A stretch of DNA of 64,000 bases from Microseira wollei NIES-4236 (GCF_020521235.1 NZ_BLAY01000014.1:18113-82112), one strand, 5' to 3'; counted from the stretch's first letter, positions 43,009 to 51,502 are shown. Translations and numbers: made by a program. Notes: generated by a model not told the origin, from the letters alone.

Positions 43009-45351
43009 ATGACCAATCAACAAAACTTAACTTGGAAAGCCGCTTTAGCAGACAAAATACCTCCTCAGATGGCAGAGGAAATTGATACGTTTGAAAATCA
43101 AATGACCTTACGCTGTCAGGGGAAGCTGGACGAAAAAGTTTTTGCGGAATTGCGCCTGCGGCGGGGTGCCTACGGTCAACGGTATGACAATGGTTTCCGC
43201 TACGATGGCGAAAAAACCCAGGAAATTGCTTTCCCCCATAAAGCATTGACCAAAGGTCCGGAAACTAAATGGGAAGCCCCTGGTATGCAGCGGATTAAAA
43301 TTCCCTACGGGGGCATGACTGCCGAACAAATGGAAGTGCTGGCTGATGTGGCGGAGGAATATTCGGATTCGATTCTCCACGTCACGACGCGCCAGGATTT
43401 TCAGCTGCATTTTATTTCCATCGAGGATACCCCCGACATGCATCGCCGTTTGGCTGCGGTAGGTATTACTACTCGCGAAGCCTGCGGCAACTCGGTGCGA
43501 AATGTTACTGCTTGTCCCCTAGCTGGCGTGTGCCACGATGAAGCTTTCGATGTGTCGGGATATGCCGATGGCATGACTCGTTATTTCTTGGGACACCGGG
43601 ATGTGCAGGACTTTGGTCGCAAGTTTAAGATTGCCTTCTCCGGTTGTTCGCAGCACCCCTGCGGTTTGACTTATATGCACGACATGGGGTTGATTGCGAC
43701 GACAAAGGTTATCGATGGCGTCGAGAAACAAGGTTTTGAAATGTATGTGGGTGGCGGTTTGGGCGCTGTGCCTCATCTCGCTAAACTGTTGGATGAATTT
43801 GTGCCAACTGAAGAACTCCTGCCTTTGTCCCAAGCCGTCGCCAGGGTATATGCTCGATTGGGTGAGAAGAAAAACCGCAACAAAGCGCGGATTAAGTTTC
43901 TCGTTTCCAAGTTGGGAATTGAAGAATTCCGTCGCTTGGTGAAAGAAGAACGCGCCGCTTTGGATCATGACCCCAAATGGACAGAATTTCTCCAAACTTT
44001 GTCTAAATTTGCAGAATCGGGATTGCCCCAGCCAGTTTCTGCCGGACAATCGATCGATTTAGGTGCAGACGCAGAAGCGTTGGAGGAATGGAAGTCTACT
44101 AATCTTTATCAGCAGCGACAACCAGGTTTTGTTTGCGTTGCGATCGCTCTCCCTTTAGGTGACCTGACTTCCCAGCAAATGCGCGGTTTAGCCGACATCA
44201 CTCGCCGCTTTACCCGCGATACGATTCGCACAACGGTCGAGCAAAATATCCTACTGCGCTGGATTCACGAAGCCGATTTGCCTGCGCTTTATTTAGCGCT
44301 GAAAGCCATCAATCTCCACGCTGCCGGCGCACATTCGATCGTCGATATTACCGCTTGTCCCGGTACGGATACTTGCAAGTTGGGTATTTCTAGTTCGCGG
44401 GGATTGGCGGGTGAATTACGCGATCGCTTAGCCGTAAAAGGTTGGCAATACGATACCTCGCTCAAGGATATTCGCATCAAAATCAGCGGTTGTTTCAACT
44501 CCTGCGGTCAGCACATGGTAGCCGAAATTGGCTTCTATGGAGCAAATCGCCTCATCGATCGCCACCGGGTGCCCCACTTCCATCTGGTTTTGGGCGGCGA
44601 ATGGGATAACAACGCGATTCAATACGGACAGTCCCTCGGTGTAATTCCCTCCAAGCGCGTGCCAGATGTAGTGGAATTCCTCGTTGATTTGTACCTGCGA
44701 GAACGGCAAAATGGAGAGAAATTTTCCCAATTTGTCAACCGTATCGGCAAAAAAGAAATCAAAGATCGGATACAACCATTTACTGAAGTTCCACTCTACG
44801 CCGTTGACAAATCCTTCTACGTCGATTGGGGTGATGCGCGGGAATACACCATCGGCGATATCGGGATTGGAGAATGTGCGGGAGAAGTTGTTTCCCTCAC
44901 CGATTTCGGCGTAGCAGCGGCGGAAAGTATCTACTTTGATGCCACCTTACTGCTGGAAGGGAACTCAACTAATGGGAACGTCAAGCAAGCAGCAGACAAA
45001 GCACTCGAAGCGATGTTGAATGCCGCGCAAGCGCTGGTGAAAGTGCAAAACGTGGATATTCCCAACAATCCGGAAGCGATCGTTAAGGAGTTCCGCAAAT
45101 ATTTCTACGATACGGAGTTATTCTTTGACCCGTTCGCCAGAGGAAAGTTTGCCAGCTACCTGTTCAATGCTTACGAACACCGCAACGATGACACCAATTT
45201 AGACCGCGCCAAGCAATTAATTGAAGAAGCGCGTCTGTTTATCGAAGCCGCTCATGAATGCAATACCCGCATGGTGCAAGCTGGTATTACCAATCCTGGT
45301 AGCTTCAAAAAGTGGCTGATGGAACGGGAAATGCAGTTGGCTAATGGTTAA
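43009..45351 (+). CDS. nitrite/sulfite reductase (siroheme, [4Fe-4S]) with extra C-terminal domain
   Basis: The 780-residue enzyme has the two ferredoxin-like half-domains of siroheme reductases. The cluster ligands in the second half are C-x5-C (TACPGTDTC, about residue 449) and C-x3-C (SGCFNSCG, about 494). The first half also keeps cysteines (TACPLAGVC, SGCSQHPCG), a pattern of bacterial rather than plant-type enzymes. After about residue 600, a helical C-terminal domain (AADKALEAMLNAAQALVKVQ, YLFNAYEHRNDD, LFIEAAHECNTRMVQ) is not part of the classical reductase and resembles a HEPN-like bundle. It reduces nitrite or sulfite with six electrons, donor unknown. The next gene is likely its partner. 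Confidence 0.85.
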   Translation: MTNQQNLTWKAALADKIPPQMAEEIDTFENQMTLRCQGKLDEKVFAELRLRRGAYGQRYDNGFRYDGEKTQEIAFPHKALTKGPETKWEAPGMQRIKIPYGGMTAEQMEVLADVAEEYSDSILHVTTRQDFQLHFISIEDTPDMHRRLAAVGITTREACGNSVRNVTACPLAGVCHDEAFDVSGYADGMTRYFLGHRDVQDFGRKFKIAFSGCSQHPCGLTYMHDMGLIATTKVIDGVEKQGFEMYVGGGLGAVPHLAKLLDEFVPTEELLPLSQAVARVYARLGEKKNRNKARIKFLVSKLGIEEFRRLVKEERAALDHDPKWTEFLQTLSKFAESGLPQPVSAGQSIDLGADAEALEEWKSTNLYQQRQPGFVCVAIALPLGDLTSQQMRGLADITRRFTRDTIRTTVEQNILLRWIHEADLPALYLALKAINLHAAGAHSIVDITACPGTDTCKLGISSSRGLAGELRDRLAVKGWQYDTSLKDIRIKISGCFNSCGQHMVAEIGFYGANRLIDRHRVPHFHLVLGGEWDNNAIQYGQSLGVIPSKRVPDVVEFLVDLYLRERQNGEKFSQFVNRIGKKEIKDRIQPFTEVPLYAVDKSFYVDWGDAREYTIGDIGIGECAGEVVSLTDFGVAAAESIYFDATLLLEGNSTNGNVKQAADKALEAMLNAAQALVKVQNVDIPNNPEAIVKEFRKYFYDTELFFDPFARGKFASYLFNAYEHRNDDTNLDRAKQLIEEARLFIEAAHECNTRMVQAGITNPGSFKKWLMEREMQLANG

Positions 45352-45615
45352 TGGTTAATGGTTAATGGCTAATGGCTAATGGCTAATGGCTAATGGCTAA
45401 TGGCTAATGGTTAATGGCTAATGGTTAATGGCTAATGGTTAATGGCTAATGGTTAATGGCCTTTTCCTATTAGCAATTAGCTATTAGCAATTAGCAATTA
45501 GCAATTAGCAATTAGCAATTAGCAATTAGCAATTAGCAATTAGCAATTAGCAATTAGCAATTAGCAATTAGCAATTAGCAATTAGCAATTAGCAATTAGC
45601 AATTAGCAATTAGCC
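45352..45615. repeat. double heptanucleotide array (TAATGGC then GCAATTA)
   Basis: About 110 bp of TAATGGC/TAATGGT heptamers are followed, after GCCTTTTCC, by some 20 copies of AGCAATT. The second half is close to the reverse complement of the first (TAATTGC versus TAATGGC), so a transcript could fold on itself. It separates the reductase from its downstream gene. Confidence 0.9.
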
Positions 45616-45643
45616 AGCAAATAATTTGAAGGAACAAACACAG

Positions 45644-46219
45644 ATGAATCTCGATCGTTTTTGCATTAAATTCTTGGCTCGTCCGGAAACAAATATCGAT
45701 GAAACTACTTTTATCGATGTTTTTCACGAATGGATTCGCTTAGGCAAACTGCAGGGGACGTTGATTGATGTAGCGGATTATAGTCACGTGCCTAATGGCC
45801 CTGGCATCATGCTGATTACCCATGAAATCAACTATGCAATGGATCGTGCCAATGGAGAGTTTGGTTTGCAAGCTCAACGCAAGTTAGGGGAAGGCGAAAC
45901 CCATCAAGACCGCATTTTAGATTTGGCTAGGGCAACTGCAACTTTTGGGGCATTGCTGGAAGGGGATAACCGCGTTGCCGGAAAATTGAGTTTGGAAGGC
46001 AGTAAATTTTATTACATGGCGAACGATCGCTTGAATGCACCCAATACCGAGGAAGCGTTTGCTGCCATCCAACCCGATTTAGCAGCAGCAGCAGAGAAAC
46101 TGTATCCGGGACAACAAGTATCGATTACGCGCCTGGAAAATGACCCGCGCGATCGCTTAACCGCTATTGTTCAGGTAGAAAACTCGGTGGATATCGCTAG
46201 TTTAGTCGCAGCCGCATAG
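45644..46219 (+). CDS. conserved protein associated with the nitrite/sulfite reductase
   Basis: The 191-residue protein (MNLDRFCIKFLARPETNIDE, VFHEWIRLGKLQGTLIDVAD, HEINYAMDRANGEFGL, LDLARATATFGALLEGDNRV) has no named domain I can assign. It follows the reductase on the same strand; relatives in other bacteria are, to my knowledge, often in that position, so an assembly or electron-transfer role is plausible but inferred. I start at the ATG after GGAACAAACACAG. An inverted-repeat element directly follows the stop. Confidence 0.7.
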   Translation: MNLDRFCIKFLARPETNIDETTFIDVFHEWIRLGKLQGTLIDVADYSHVPNGPGIMLITHEINYAMDRANGEFGLQAQRKLGEGETHQDRILDLARATATFGALLEGDNRVAGKLSLEGSKFYYMANDRLNAPNTEEAFAAIQPDLAAAAEKLYPGQQVSITRLENDPRDRLTAIVQVENSVDIASLVAAA

Positions 46220-46232
46220 CGACGCGGTTATT

Positions 46233-46295
46233 GTAGGGGCACGGCATCAATAAACTTTGCCGCTAACGAGAAGGTTTTTGCCGCCGTGCCCCTAC
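46233..46295. repeat. family D element (GTAGGGGCACGGC ends)
   Basis: GTAGGGGCACGGC faces GCCGTGCCCCTAC across about 37 bp, 14 bp after the preceding stop codon. It could double as a terminator-like hairpin. Confidence 0.75.
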
Positions 46296-46335
46296 AACCA
46301 ATTTAATCATTTAGATGCAACCGGAAACGATATCA

Positions 46336-46440
46336 TATCATGTCCGGTTGAATACCCATAGTTAGGACTGACGCGGGGACACACCAGATGGGGAGACGCG
46401 GAGAATTTTAATTAAGGGTGAAAAGCCTGACATGATATCA
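46336..46440. repeat. family B element (TATCATGTCCGG ends)
   Basis: TATCATGTCCGGTTGAATAC at the left and CTGACATGATATCA at the right are inverted repeats. The interior holds GGGGAGACGCGGAGA and CCCATAGTTAGGA, both shared with the copy at 51503-51609. Confidence 0.75.
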
Positions 46441-46611
46441 ATTATCGCGCCCAGAATCCTTTGCTTTCTGCGCTTGGCGCTCTTTTACAGCTTTGGTTAA
46501 CAAATAAGTTGCCAAACTACTGATCGATCTGCTTTCTTCTTCTGCCCATTCCTCCAAAGCTTTCTGAATCTCCTCTGGCAGGTATGCAGTAACGCGCCCC
46601 TTTGCAGCCAT
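46438..46611 (-). CDS. ribbon-helix-helix protein, copy 1
   Basis: A 57-residue protein, MAAKGRVTAYLPEEIQKALE then EWAEEESRSISSLATYLLTK and a basic tail. The pattern of one beta strand (RVTAYLP) and two helices is that of CopG/Arc-type DNA-binding proteins, often antitoxins. The sequence from residue 5 on is identical to the gene at 46869-47042. I prefer the ATG over a GTG 27 bp upstream. No toxin partner is evident. Confidence 0.75.
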   Translation of the reverse strand: MAAKGRVTAYLPEEIQKALEEWAEEESRSISSLATYLLTKAVKERQAQKAKDSGRDN

Positions 46612-46664
46612 TAGTCTGACAGCGAAATATATCAACACAGTTTATCTTACGCTGCGCCGATGGT

Positions 46665-46841
46665 TTAAGCGCGATCGCTTCCAGTTTGTTTCTTTTTCTC
46701 TTCAACACGCTCCCTCACAGCTTTTGCTGCCAAGTGAGCGAGCAAGTTTGCCAGTGAGCGGTCTTCTTTTTCTGCCCACTCTGACAAGACTTGATACACA
46801 TCTTCTGTCAGGGTAACTGTAACTCGCAGGCGTGGTGGCAT
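46665..46841 (-). CDS. ribbon-helix-helix protein, divergent copy (too short for the usual cut-off)
   Basis: A 58-residue frame, MPPRLRVTVTLTEDVYQVLS then EWAEKEDRSLANLLAHLAAK and AVRERVEEKKKQ, shows the same beta-helix-helix layout as its two neighbours, with about 40% identity. It lies between them on the same strand, so the three form a tandem family. ATG is preceded by AAATGGTTAC without a strong ribosome site. Confidence 0.65.
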   Translation of the reverse strand: MPPRLRVTVTLTEDVYQVLSEWAEKEDRSLANLLAHLAAKAVRERVEEKKKQTGSDRA

Positions 46842-46868
46842 TTGTAACCATTGTTTGATTTCAACAAC

Positions 46869-47042
46869 TCAATTATCGCGCCCAGAATCCTTTGCTTTCT
46901 GCGCTTGGCGCTCTTTAACAGCCTTGGTTAGCAAATAAGTTGCCAAACTGCTGATCGATCTGCTTTCTTCCTCTGCCCATTCCTCCAAAGCTTTCTGAAT
47001 TTCCTCTGGCAGGTATGCAGTTACGCGCCCGCGTGCAGCCAT
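46869..47042 (-). CDS. ribbon-helix-helix protein, copy 2
   Basis: A 57-residue protein nearly identical to that at 46438-46611 (MAARGRV instead of MAAKGRV). GTAAGAAGA precedes the ATG as a weak ribosome site. The two copies and their 3' flanks (AATTATCGCGCCCAGAATCC) are almost the same, which shows a recent local duplication around the divergent middle gene. Confidence 0.75.
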   Translation of the reverse strand: MAARGRVTAYLPEEIQKALEEWAEEESRSISSLATYLLTKAVKERQAQKAKDSGRDN

Positions 47043-47166
47043 TCTTCTTACAGCCAAATCTCTTAACATAGTCCATCTTACGCTGCTGCGAGTCGATACA
47101 GTTATAAATGTTACATAACATGCTTTTTTAAGTCATTTTACGTCATAGTGTGTTATTATTACACCT

Positions 47167-47220
47167 ATAAAAAGTCAAAAGCCAGCCCGAAACTGTGGAA
47201 AGTGGGGGCTGGCTCTGGCT
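47167..47220 (+). promoter_or_regulatory. 5' leader hairpin
   Basis: AGCCAGCCC and GGGGCTGGCT flank about 17 bp and form a stable stem upstream of the 69-residue gene. It could be an attenuator or an RNA-stability element. Function is not shown. Confidence 0.4.
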
Positions 47221-47249
47221 CCGTTATTAATTTGGAGACAAATTCCATT

Positions 47250-47459
47250 ATGACTGATCGAGAACGCTTGAATTGTTGGGCTATTGCTCGTCTATTGCCG
47301 AATCAGCAATGGATGATAATTGCTCGGTTTCGCAGTCGGTCAGATGCAGAGGGTCACTTTCAGTTTCTGCGGCGAAACATGCCCAATGTGCAGATGAAGG
47401 TTGTGTTCGATATGCAGACAGAGCAATTGTGTCCAGCACAGGCTGGCGATCGCACCTAA
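47250..47459 (+). CDS. small conserved cyanobacterial protein
   Basis: The 69-residue protein (MTDRERLNCWAIARLLPNQQ, WMIIARFRSRSDAEGHFQFL, RRNMPNVQMKVVFD) belongs to a short family seen widely in cyanobacteria, of unknown function. The fold looks alpha/beta with two strands around the RFRSRSDAEGH helix. I start at the ATG that follows TTGGAGACAAATTCC. The first 34 codons of the longer frame run through the leader hairpin and are excluded. Confidence 0.7.
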   Translation: MTDRERLNCWAIARLLPNQQWMIIARFRSRSDAEGHFQFLRRNMPNVQMKVVFDMQTEQLCPAQAGDRT

Positions 47460-47465
47460 TATCGA

Positions 47466-47493
47466 GTAGAGACGTTACATGTAACGTCTCTAC
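47466..47493. repeat. 28-bp perfect palindrome, copy 2
   Basis: Identical to 13588-13615, here intergenic, followed by an inverted repeat GTAGGGGCGGGTTTTACC / TTAAACCCGCCCC (47515-47573). Confidence 0.9.
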
Positions 47494-47746
47494 TGGTATG
47501 GTTAATGCCGTTGTAGGGGCGGGTTTTACCAACCAATCTGTGGAATCACGAAATATGCAAGTTAAACCCGCCCCCCGCGCGAACCGGAGATGATATAAGC
47601 GATCGCAAACCGTCTCGTAAAACCCCAGAAACCCGGTTTTTCTAAAAAACCGGGTTTCTAATGCCCAAATCAAAGCTATTGACTATGTTGCCCCCACTGT
47701 TGTAAATCAAAAGAGATTTTCCTGCAAAACTTCCCCGATTAACCTA

Positions 47747-49096
47747 ATGCTAAAAATAAAACCTTTAATTGCTAGCTTATCCGTAATGTTACTTGCTATG
47801 GGTGCTGGATGTACGGGAAATTCGGAAAAAAACACTTCGGCCCCTGAAGCTAGCCCAGTAAAAAAAGAAACACAAGAAGTGAAATCAGAATCACCCGCAG
47901 CCCAAGCAAGTAAACTGGTAACCGAACCGCCAAGCAATCCAGATCCAGCAATGCAACAGAAAACGCAACAATACGTTAAACAACTAGCTGCTAAAGGATT
48001 TACGGCGAAAGGTCAAGGGATATGGATTCAATCGGGGAATACGCTTTTAGCGAATCACCAAGGCACAGTACCCCTACCTGCGGCTTCCCTGACCAAGGTG
48101 GCAACCAGCCTAGCAGCGCTTTCTACCTATGATGCCGATCGCCAATTTATCACGGAAATTGGGGCAACTGGGCCGATTCAAAACGGCGTCTTGCAGGGAG
48201 ATTTGGTGATTCAGGGGGCGGAAGATCCGTTTTTTGTTTGGGAGGAAGCGATCGCTCTAGGTAACACTTTAAATCAGCGGGGAATCAAGCGGGTTACAGG
48301 TAACTTAGTTATCGTCGGCAAGTTTTACATGAACTACGAGCAAAGCGCCCTCAAATCGGGTAATCTGCTCAAACAAGCATTGAATTCTCGTCTTTGGACT
48401 GCACCCGTGGCAACCCAGTATCAAACTTTACCTCCCGGAACACCGCGTCCCCAAGTAAAAATTGATGGCTCGGTGCAGCTTTCTCCCATCACTCCCAGTC
48501 AGGTAAAGCCCCTAGTGCGTCATTATTCATACCCGCTAACCGAACTGCTGAAAAAAATGAATCGGTACAGCAACAACAAGATGGCGCAGATGATAGCCGA
48601 TTCGGTCGGGGGTGCAAAAGTGGTAGCAGAAAAAGCAGCCAAAGCAGCGGGAGTCCCGCAAAAGGAAATTCAACTAATTAATGGTTCCGGATTGGGAGAA
48701 GAAAATAAAATTTCTCCCCGCGCCGTCATAGCAATGTTTTTAGCAATTCAGCAATATTTGTCAACTAAAAACATGACAATTGCCGATGTTTTTGCCGTTG
48801 TAGGACAAGATCAAGGTATCTTAGAACAGCGTCAAATTCCGCCCCTATCGGTGGTTAAATCGGGGAGTTTAAATCGGGTGAGTGCTTTAGCGGGAGCATT
48901 ACCAACTCAGCAGCAAGGAATTGTTTGGTTTGCGATTCTCAATTCTGGCGGAGACTTAGAGAGATTCCGCGCCGAACAAGAGGTGCTGTTAAAAAGTTTT
49001 GTGCAACAGTGGGGAGGGGTGTCGTCATCGCCTGCTGAGTTAACTCCATTATCCGAGAGTAAAATTAAAACATCTCGCGACGAAATTGTGAATTAG
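47747..49096 (+). CDS. dacB: D-alanyl-D-alanine carboxypeptidase/endopeptidase (PBP4, peptidase S13)
   Basis: Trims or cleaves peptidoglycan cross-links in the periplasm. The 449-residue protein has a lipoprotein-like signal (LLAMGAGC) and a Ser/Lys/Glu-rich linker. The S13 motifs follow: SxxK in ASLTKVATS, SxN in YSNNKMAQ, and the KSG box in VVKSGSLNRVSALAG. INGSGLGEENKISPRAV is a further family marker. The insert between SxxK and SxN is shorter than in E. coli DacB, as in cyanobacterial members. Confidence 0.9.
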   Translation: MLKIKPLIASLSVMLLAMGAGCTGNSEKNTSAPEASPVKKETQEVKSESPAAQASKLVTEPPSNPDPAMQQKTQQYVKQLAAKGFTAKGQGIWIQSGNTLLANHQGTVPLPAASLTKVATSLAALSTYDADRQFITEIGATGPIQNGVLQGDLVIQGAEDPFFVWEEAIALGNTLNQRGIKRVTGNLVIVGKFYMNYEQSALKSGNLLKQALNSRLWTAPVATQYQTLPPGTPRPQVKIDGSVQLSPITPSQVKPLVRHYSYPLTELLKKMNRYSNNKMAQMIADSVGGAKVVAEKAAKAAGVPQKEIQLINGSGLGEENKISPRAVIAMFLAIQQYLSTKNMTIADVFAVVGQDQGILEQRQIPPLSVVKSGSLNRVSALAGALPTQQQGIVWFAILNSGGDLERFRAEQEVLLKSFVQQWGGVSSSPAELTPLSESKIKTSRDEIVN

Positions 49097-49175
49097 TTAT
49101 TGGCTAATTGCTAATTGCTAATTGCTAATTGGTCGGTAGTATAACTAGGCGTGCAAGTTTAAGTTGGAGGTCAAG

Positions 49176-49658
49176 ATGGAACTCAAGTCAGTGGCAATGG
49201 AAATTACTGAAGGCAGTAACATTATTATTGGTCACAGCCACTTTATTAAAACAGTTGAAGATTTGTACGAGATTATGGTGGGGACTTCGCCACAGGTAAA
49301 ATTTGGCATTGCCTTTTGCGAAGCATCTGGGCCATGCTTGATTCGAGTGGTGGGAAATGATGAAACTTTGCAAGCAGTGGCGACTAAAAATGCACAAGCA
49401 CTTGCCGCCGGACATAGTTTTGTGATTCTGTTAAAAGAGGCATTCCCAATTAACTTTTTGAATGGCATTAAGCAGTGTCCGGAAGTTTGCACAATTCATT
49501 GCGCGACAGCCAATCCCGTGCAGGTAATTGTGGCGGAAACTGAACAGGGACGCGGCATTTTGGGAGTTGTAGATGGGTTTTCGCCCAAAGGTGTGGAAAG
49601 TGCTGATGATGTGAAGGCACGCCAGGAATTTTTACGCAAGATTGGTTACAAACTCTAA
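49176..49658 (+). CDS. adenosine-specific kinase
   Basis: The 160-residue protein matches the adenosine-specific kinase family (DUF355) of archaea and cyanobacteria: MELKSVAMEI, SNIIIGHSHFIKTVEDLYE, VKFGIAFCEASGPCLIR, GNDETLQ, GHSFVILLKEAFPINFLNGI, then VCTIHCATANPVQVIVAETE and GRGILGVVDG. It phosphorylates adenosine in purine salvage. I start at the ATG 6 nt after TTGGAGG. A family A element begins 5 bp past the stop. Confidence 0.92.
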   Translation: MELKSVAMEITEGSNIIIGHSHFIKTVEDLYEIMVGTSPQVKFGIAFCEASGPCLIRVVGNDETLQAVATKNAQALAAGHSFVILLKEAFPINFLNGIKQCPEVCTIHCATANPVQVIVAETEQGRGILGVVDGFSPKGVESADDVKARQEFLRKIGYKL

Positions 49659-49663
49659 TGGGT

Positions 49664-49737
49664 CAGGACTTACGCAAAGAAACCCGGTTTCTCAAGGTCT
49701 CACCTTTGTTTCTTTTCTCGACCTGCGTCAGTCCTGT
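49664..49737. repeat. family A element with internal AAACCCGGTTTCT
   Basis: TCAGGACTTACGCAAAG faces ACCTGCGTCAGTCCTG. It lies directly after the adenosine kinase stop and may end its transcript. Confidence 0.7.
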
Positions 49738-50163
49738 GCAGAACATGCTGGCAAGCAGATGGGATTCTCAGTAAGTAGGTGCAGGTAAATAAAGAGAAAA
49801 TAGTTATCTAAGCATAGGGCAGGCAGAATGCCCACCCCACAAGAATTTCAGATCTCTTGTGGGGTGGGCGTCCCGCCTGCCCTGTGTTCAGTTTATTTAT
49901 ACTCACCTACTTATATGGGGAAACCTTTTACGATACAGGAATAAGATTGCCGAATTTAGCAGAGGGTGGGCGCAGAGGACTGATATCGTTTCCTTAGGCA
50001 TCGGAATTACGACCTGTAGGGGCTTTTCTTGCAATTAGCAATTAGCAATTAGCAATTACCCAGAAACGCCGATCATTCCGATGCAACCGGATTTGATATG
50101 ACAACTGCTGCGATAGAAGCATTACCCACCCAGGAAGAGGCTCTCAATTGACTGTACCACCGA
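49738..50163. other. repeat-rich non-coding gap
   Basis: Contains a hairpin pair around GGGCAGGCAGAATGCCC / GGGCGTCCCGCCTGCCC (49816-49882) and the family C element (49980-50100). The GTGGGGTGGGCGTC block recurs near 52125 in the opposite orientation, with shared flanks (AGTAGGTGCAGGTAAATAAA). Confidence 0.6.
49980..50100 (-). repeat. family C element, copy 2 (reverse orientation)
   Basis: The reverse complement matches 4738-4857 over the full length, with only a few mismatches near GATCGGCG. Even the number of internal TAATTGC heptamers is the same. Confidence 0.85.
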
Positions 50164-51207
50164 TTAAGACGAGATTGGTTTTCGTTTAAAGCCGGACTCT
50201 CCGCCAGTGGTAAACCAGTATTCCCAGCTGCCGCCAGAAGCAGTTGACCAATTATTGAGGTCAAAGCGTCCGCTTCCTGCTGGAGTGCCTGAAATTTTAT
50301 AGACTTTAACAGCTTGTCCGTTATGATGCCAAATTAAGGGCAAATCCTGTTTAATTTGTTCGGGGACTGCACCATTGGTTTGCAGAAAATAGGCATCTTG
50401 TCCTTGAGTGGTTCCATTGCCAAACACCTGAGCGATTCCTTTCTCATCAATCGCAACAAAGGCACCTTCTTCTAACCCAATGCCAAAAACCGGAAGTTGA
50501 TTGTTTTTGTCATGCAAGATTCTAGCCAGAAAACCAAAAAGTCTCCCATATCTTGTTTCCGGATGTTCCTCATCAATCCGGTCTAAATGGGTGTCAGTGA
50601 TTACATTTTTGAGAATGGGGACTTGAATAAAGTCGCTGCGATAAATATCTTTGGTATTGTGGTGAAAGGGATTATTCAATATTTCTGAACTCAGCACACC
50701 TTGATGGGCTGGTGCATAATAATAGTCTCCCAGAATAGCCATGCCAGCACTGGTTCCAGCAATCGGAACTTTTTTGTGATTAATTAAGTAATTAATCGCG
50801 TCTTCTACGGCTGAGCCTTCCCAATAGTCTTCATACTGATTCTGATTCCCTCCAGCGATAAATAGGGCGTCAGCATCGCGGATGTATTGGATAACTTTGG
50901 GATGGTTGGCTGCTTCTCGGCTGTCGATAGAAAGTTCAGCGGCTGAACTGACAAAATCTCTATAATTATCGCAAACCCAAGCAGCCTGAGAGCCAATCTC
51001 ACCGCAGCGAAGAACTAAATAATCTCCCCGATTTGCTCGTTTGAGGAACCATCGAGTGGCTGAATCTTCTCCAGATTTTTCCCCTTCTGCGCCGCCAATC
51101 AATAGAATGCCACCAATAGGTTTGGCAGCGGTACTATTAACGGTTCCGCATTCAATAACATAGTCAAAGTTGCTAGAATTTTCCGATGTTGTTACCATAA
51201 ATTTCAT
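50164..51207 (-). CDS. peptidase S51 family protein, cyanophycinase-like
   Basis: The 347-residue protein has the S51 elbow GTSAGM with nucleophile Ser153, the GGAEGEKSGED start region, FIAGGNQNQYEDYW and a histidine in DTHLDRIDEEHPETRYGRLF. Cyanophycinase (CphB) splits the nitrogen store cyanophycin to beta-Asp-Arg. This protein is longer than bacterial CphB (about 270) because of a C-terminal extension, and may be an extracytosolic or substrate-shifted relative. No signal peptide is present. The alternative start is the ATG three codons downstream (MVTT). Confidence 0.8.
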   Translation of the reverse strand: MKFMVTTSENSSNFDYVIECGTVNSTAAKPIGGILLIGGAEGEKSGEDSATRWFLKRANRGDYLVLRCGEIGSQAAWVCDNYRDFVSSAAELSIDSREAANHPKVIQYIRDADALFIAGGNQNQYEDYWEGSAVEDAINYLINHKKVPIAGTSAGMAILGDYYYAPAHQGVLSSEILNNPFHHNTKDIYRSDFIQVPILKNVITDTHLDRIDEEHPETRYGRLFGFLARILHDKNNQLPVFGIGLEEGAFVAIDEKGIAQVFGNGTTQGQDAYFLQTNGAVPEQIKQDLPLIWHHNGQAVKVYKISGTPAGSGRFDLNNWSTASGGSWEYWFTTGGESGFKRKPISS

Positions 51208-51502
51208 CCTTGCTCAGAAGCCGAAGGCATGGCAAGTAGCTGCTCTCAACGCTAGTCAAGTAGTGCAATGAGTTAAGCTTGAGCCTACCCTTCATTTCGT
51301 TGATGATATATCACCAGGGTTGCTCCCCTAGAATGCCATGTGCGATTCGTTCCTGTCAAAATGGAAGGTCATAGACCCGAAATGTACACATGGCAAAGGC
51401 TCCCAGCCCTAAGTATCGGCTGAAACGTTCCTTTGATACCAAATCCGGCTCGACAACCCCGGATACGAGCTTTGCGACATTGACATGATTCAATGCCAGT
51501 TA

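Noticed and set aside
47273..47673. Overlapping long frames on both strands
   Set aside because: They pass through the 28-bp palindrome and GGGGCGGGTTTT repeats; only the 69-residue gene has family support.
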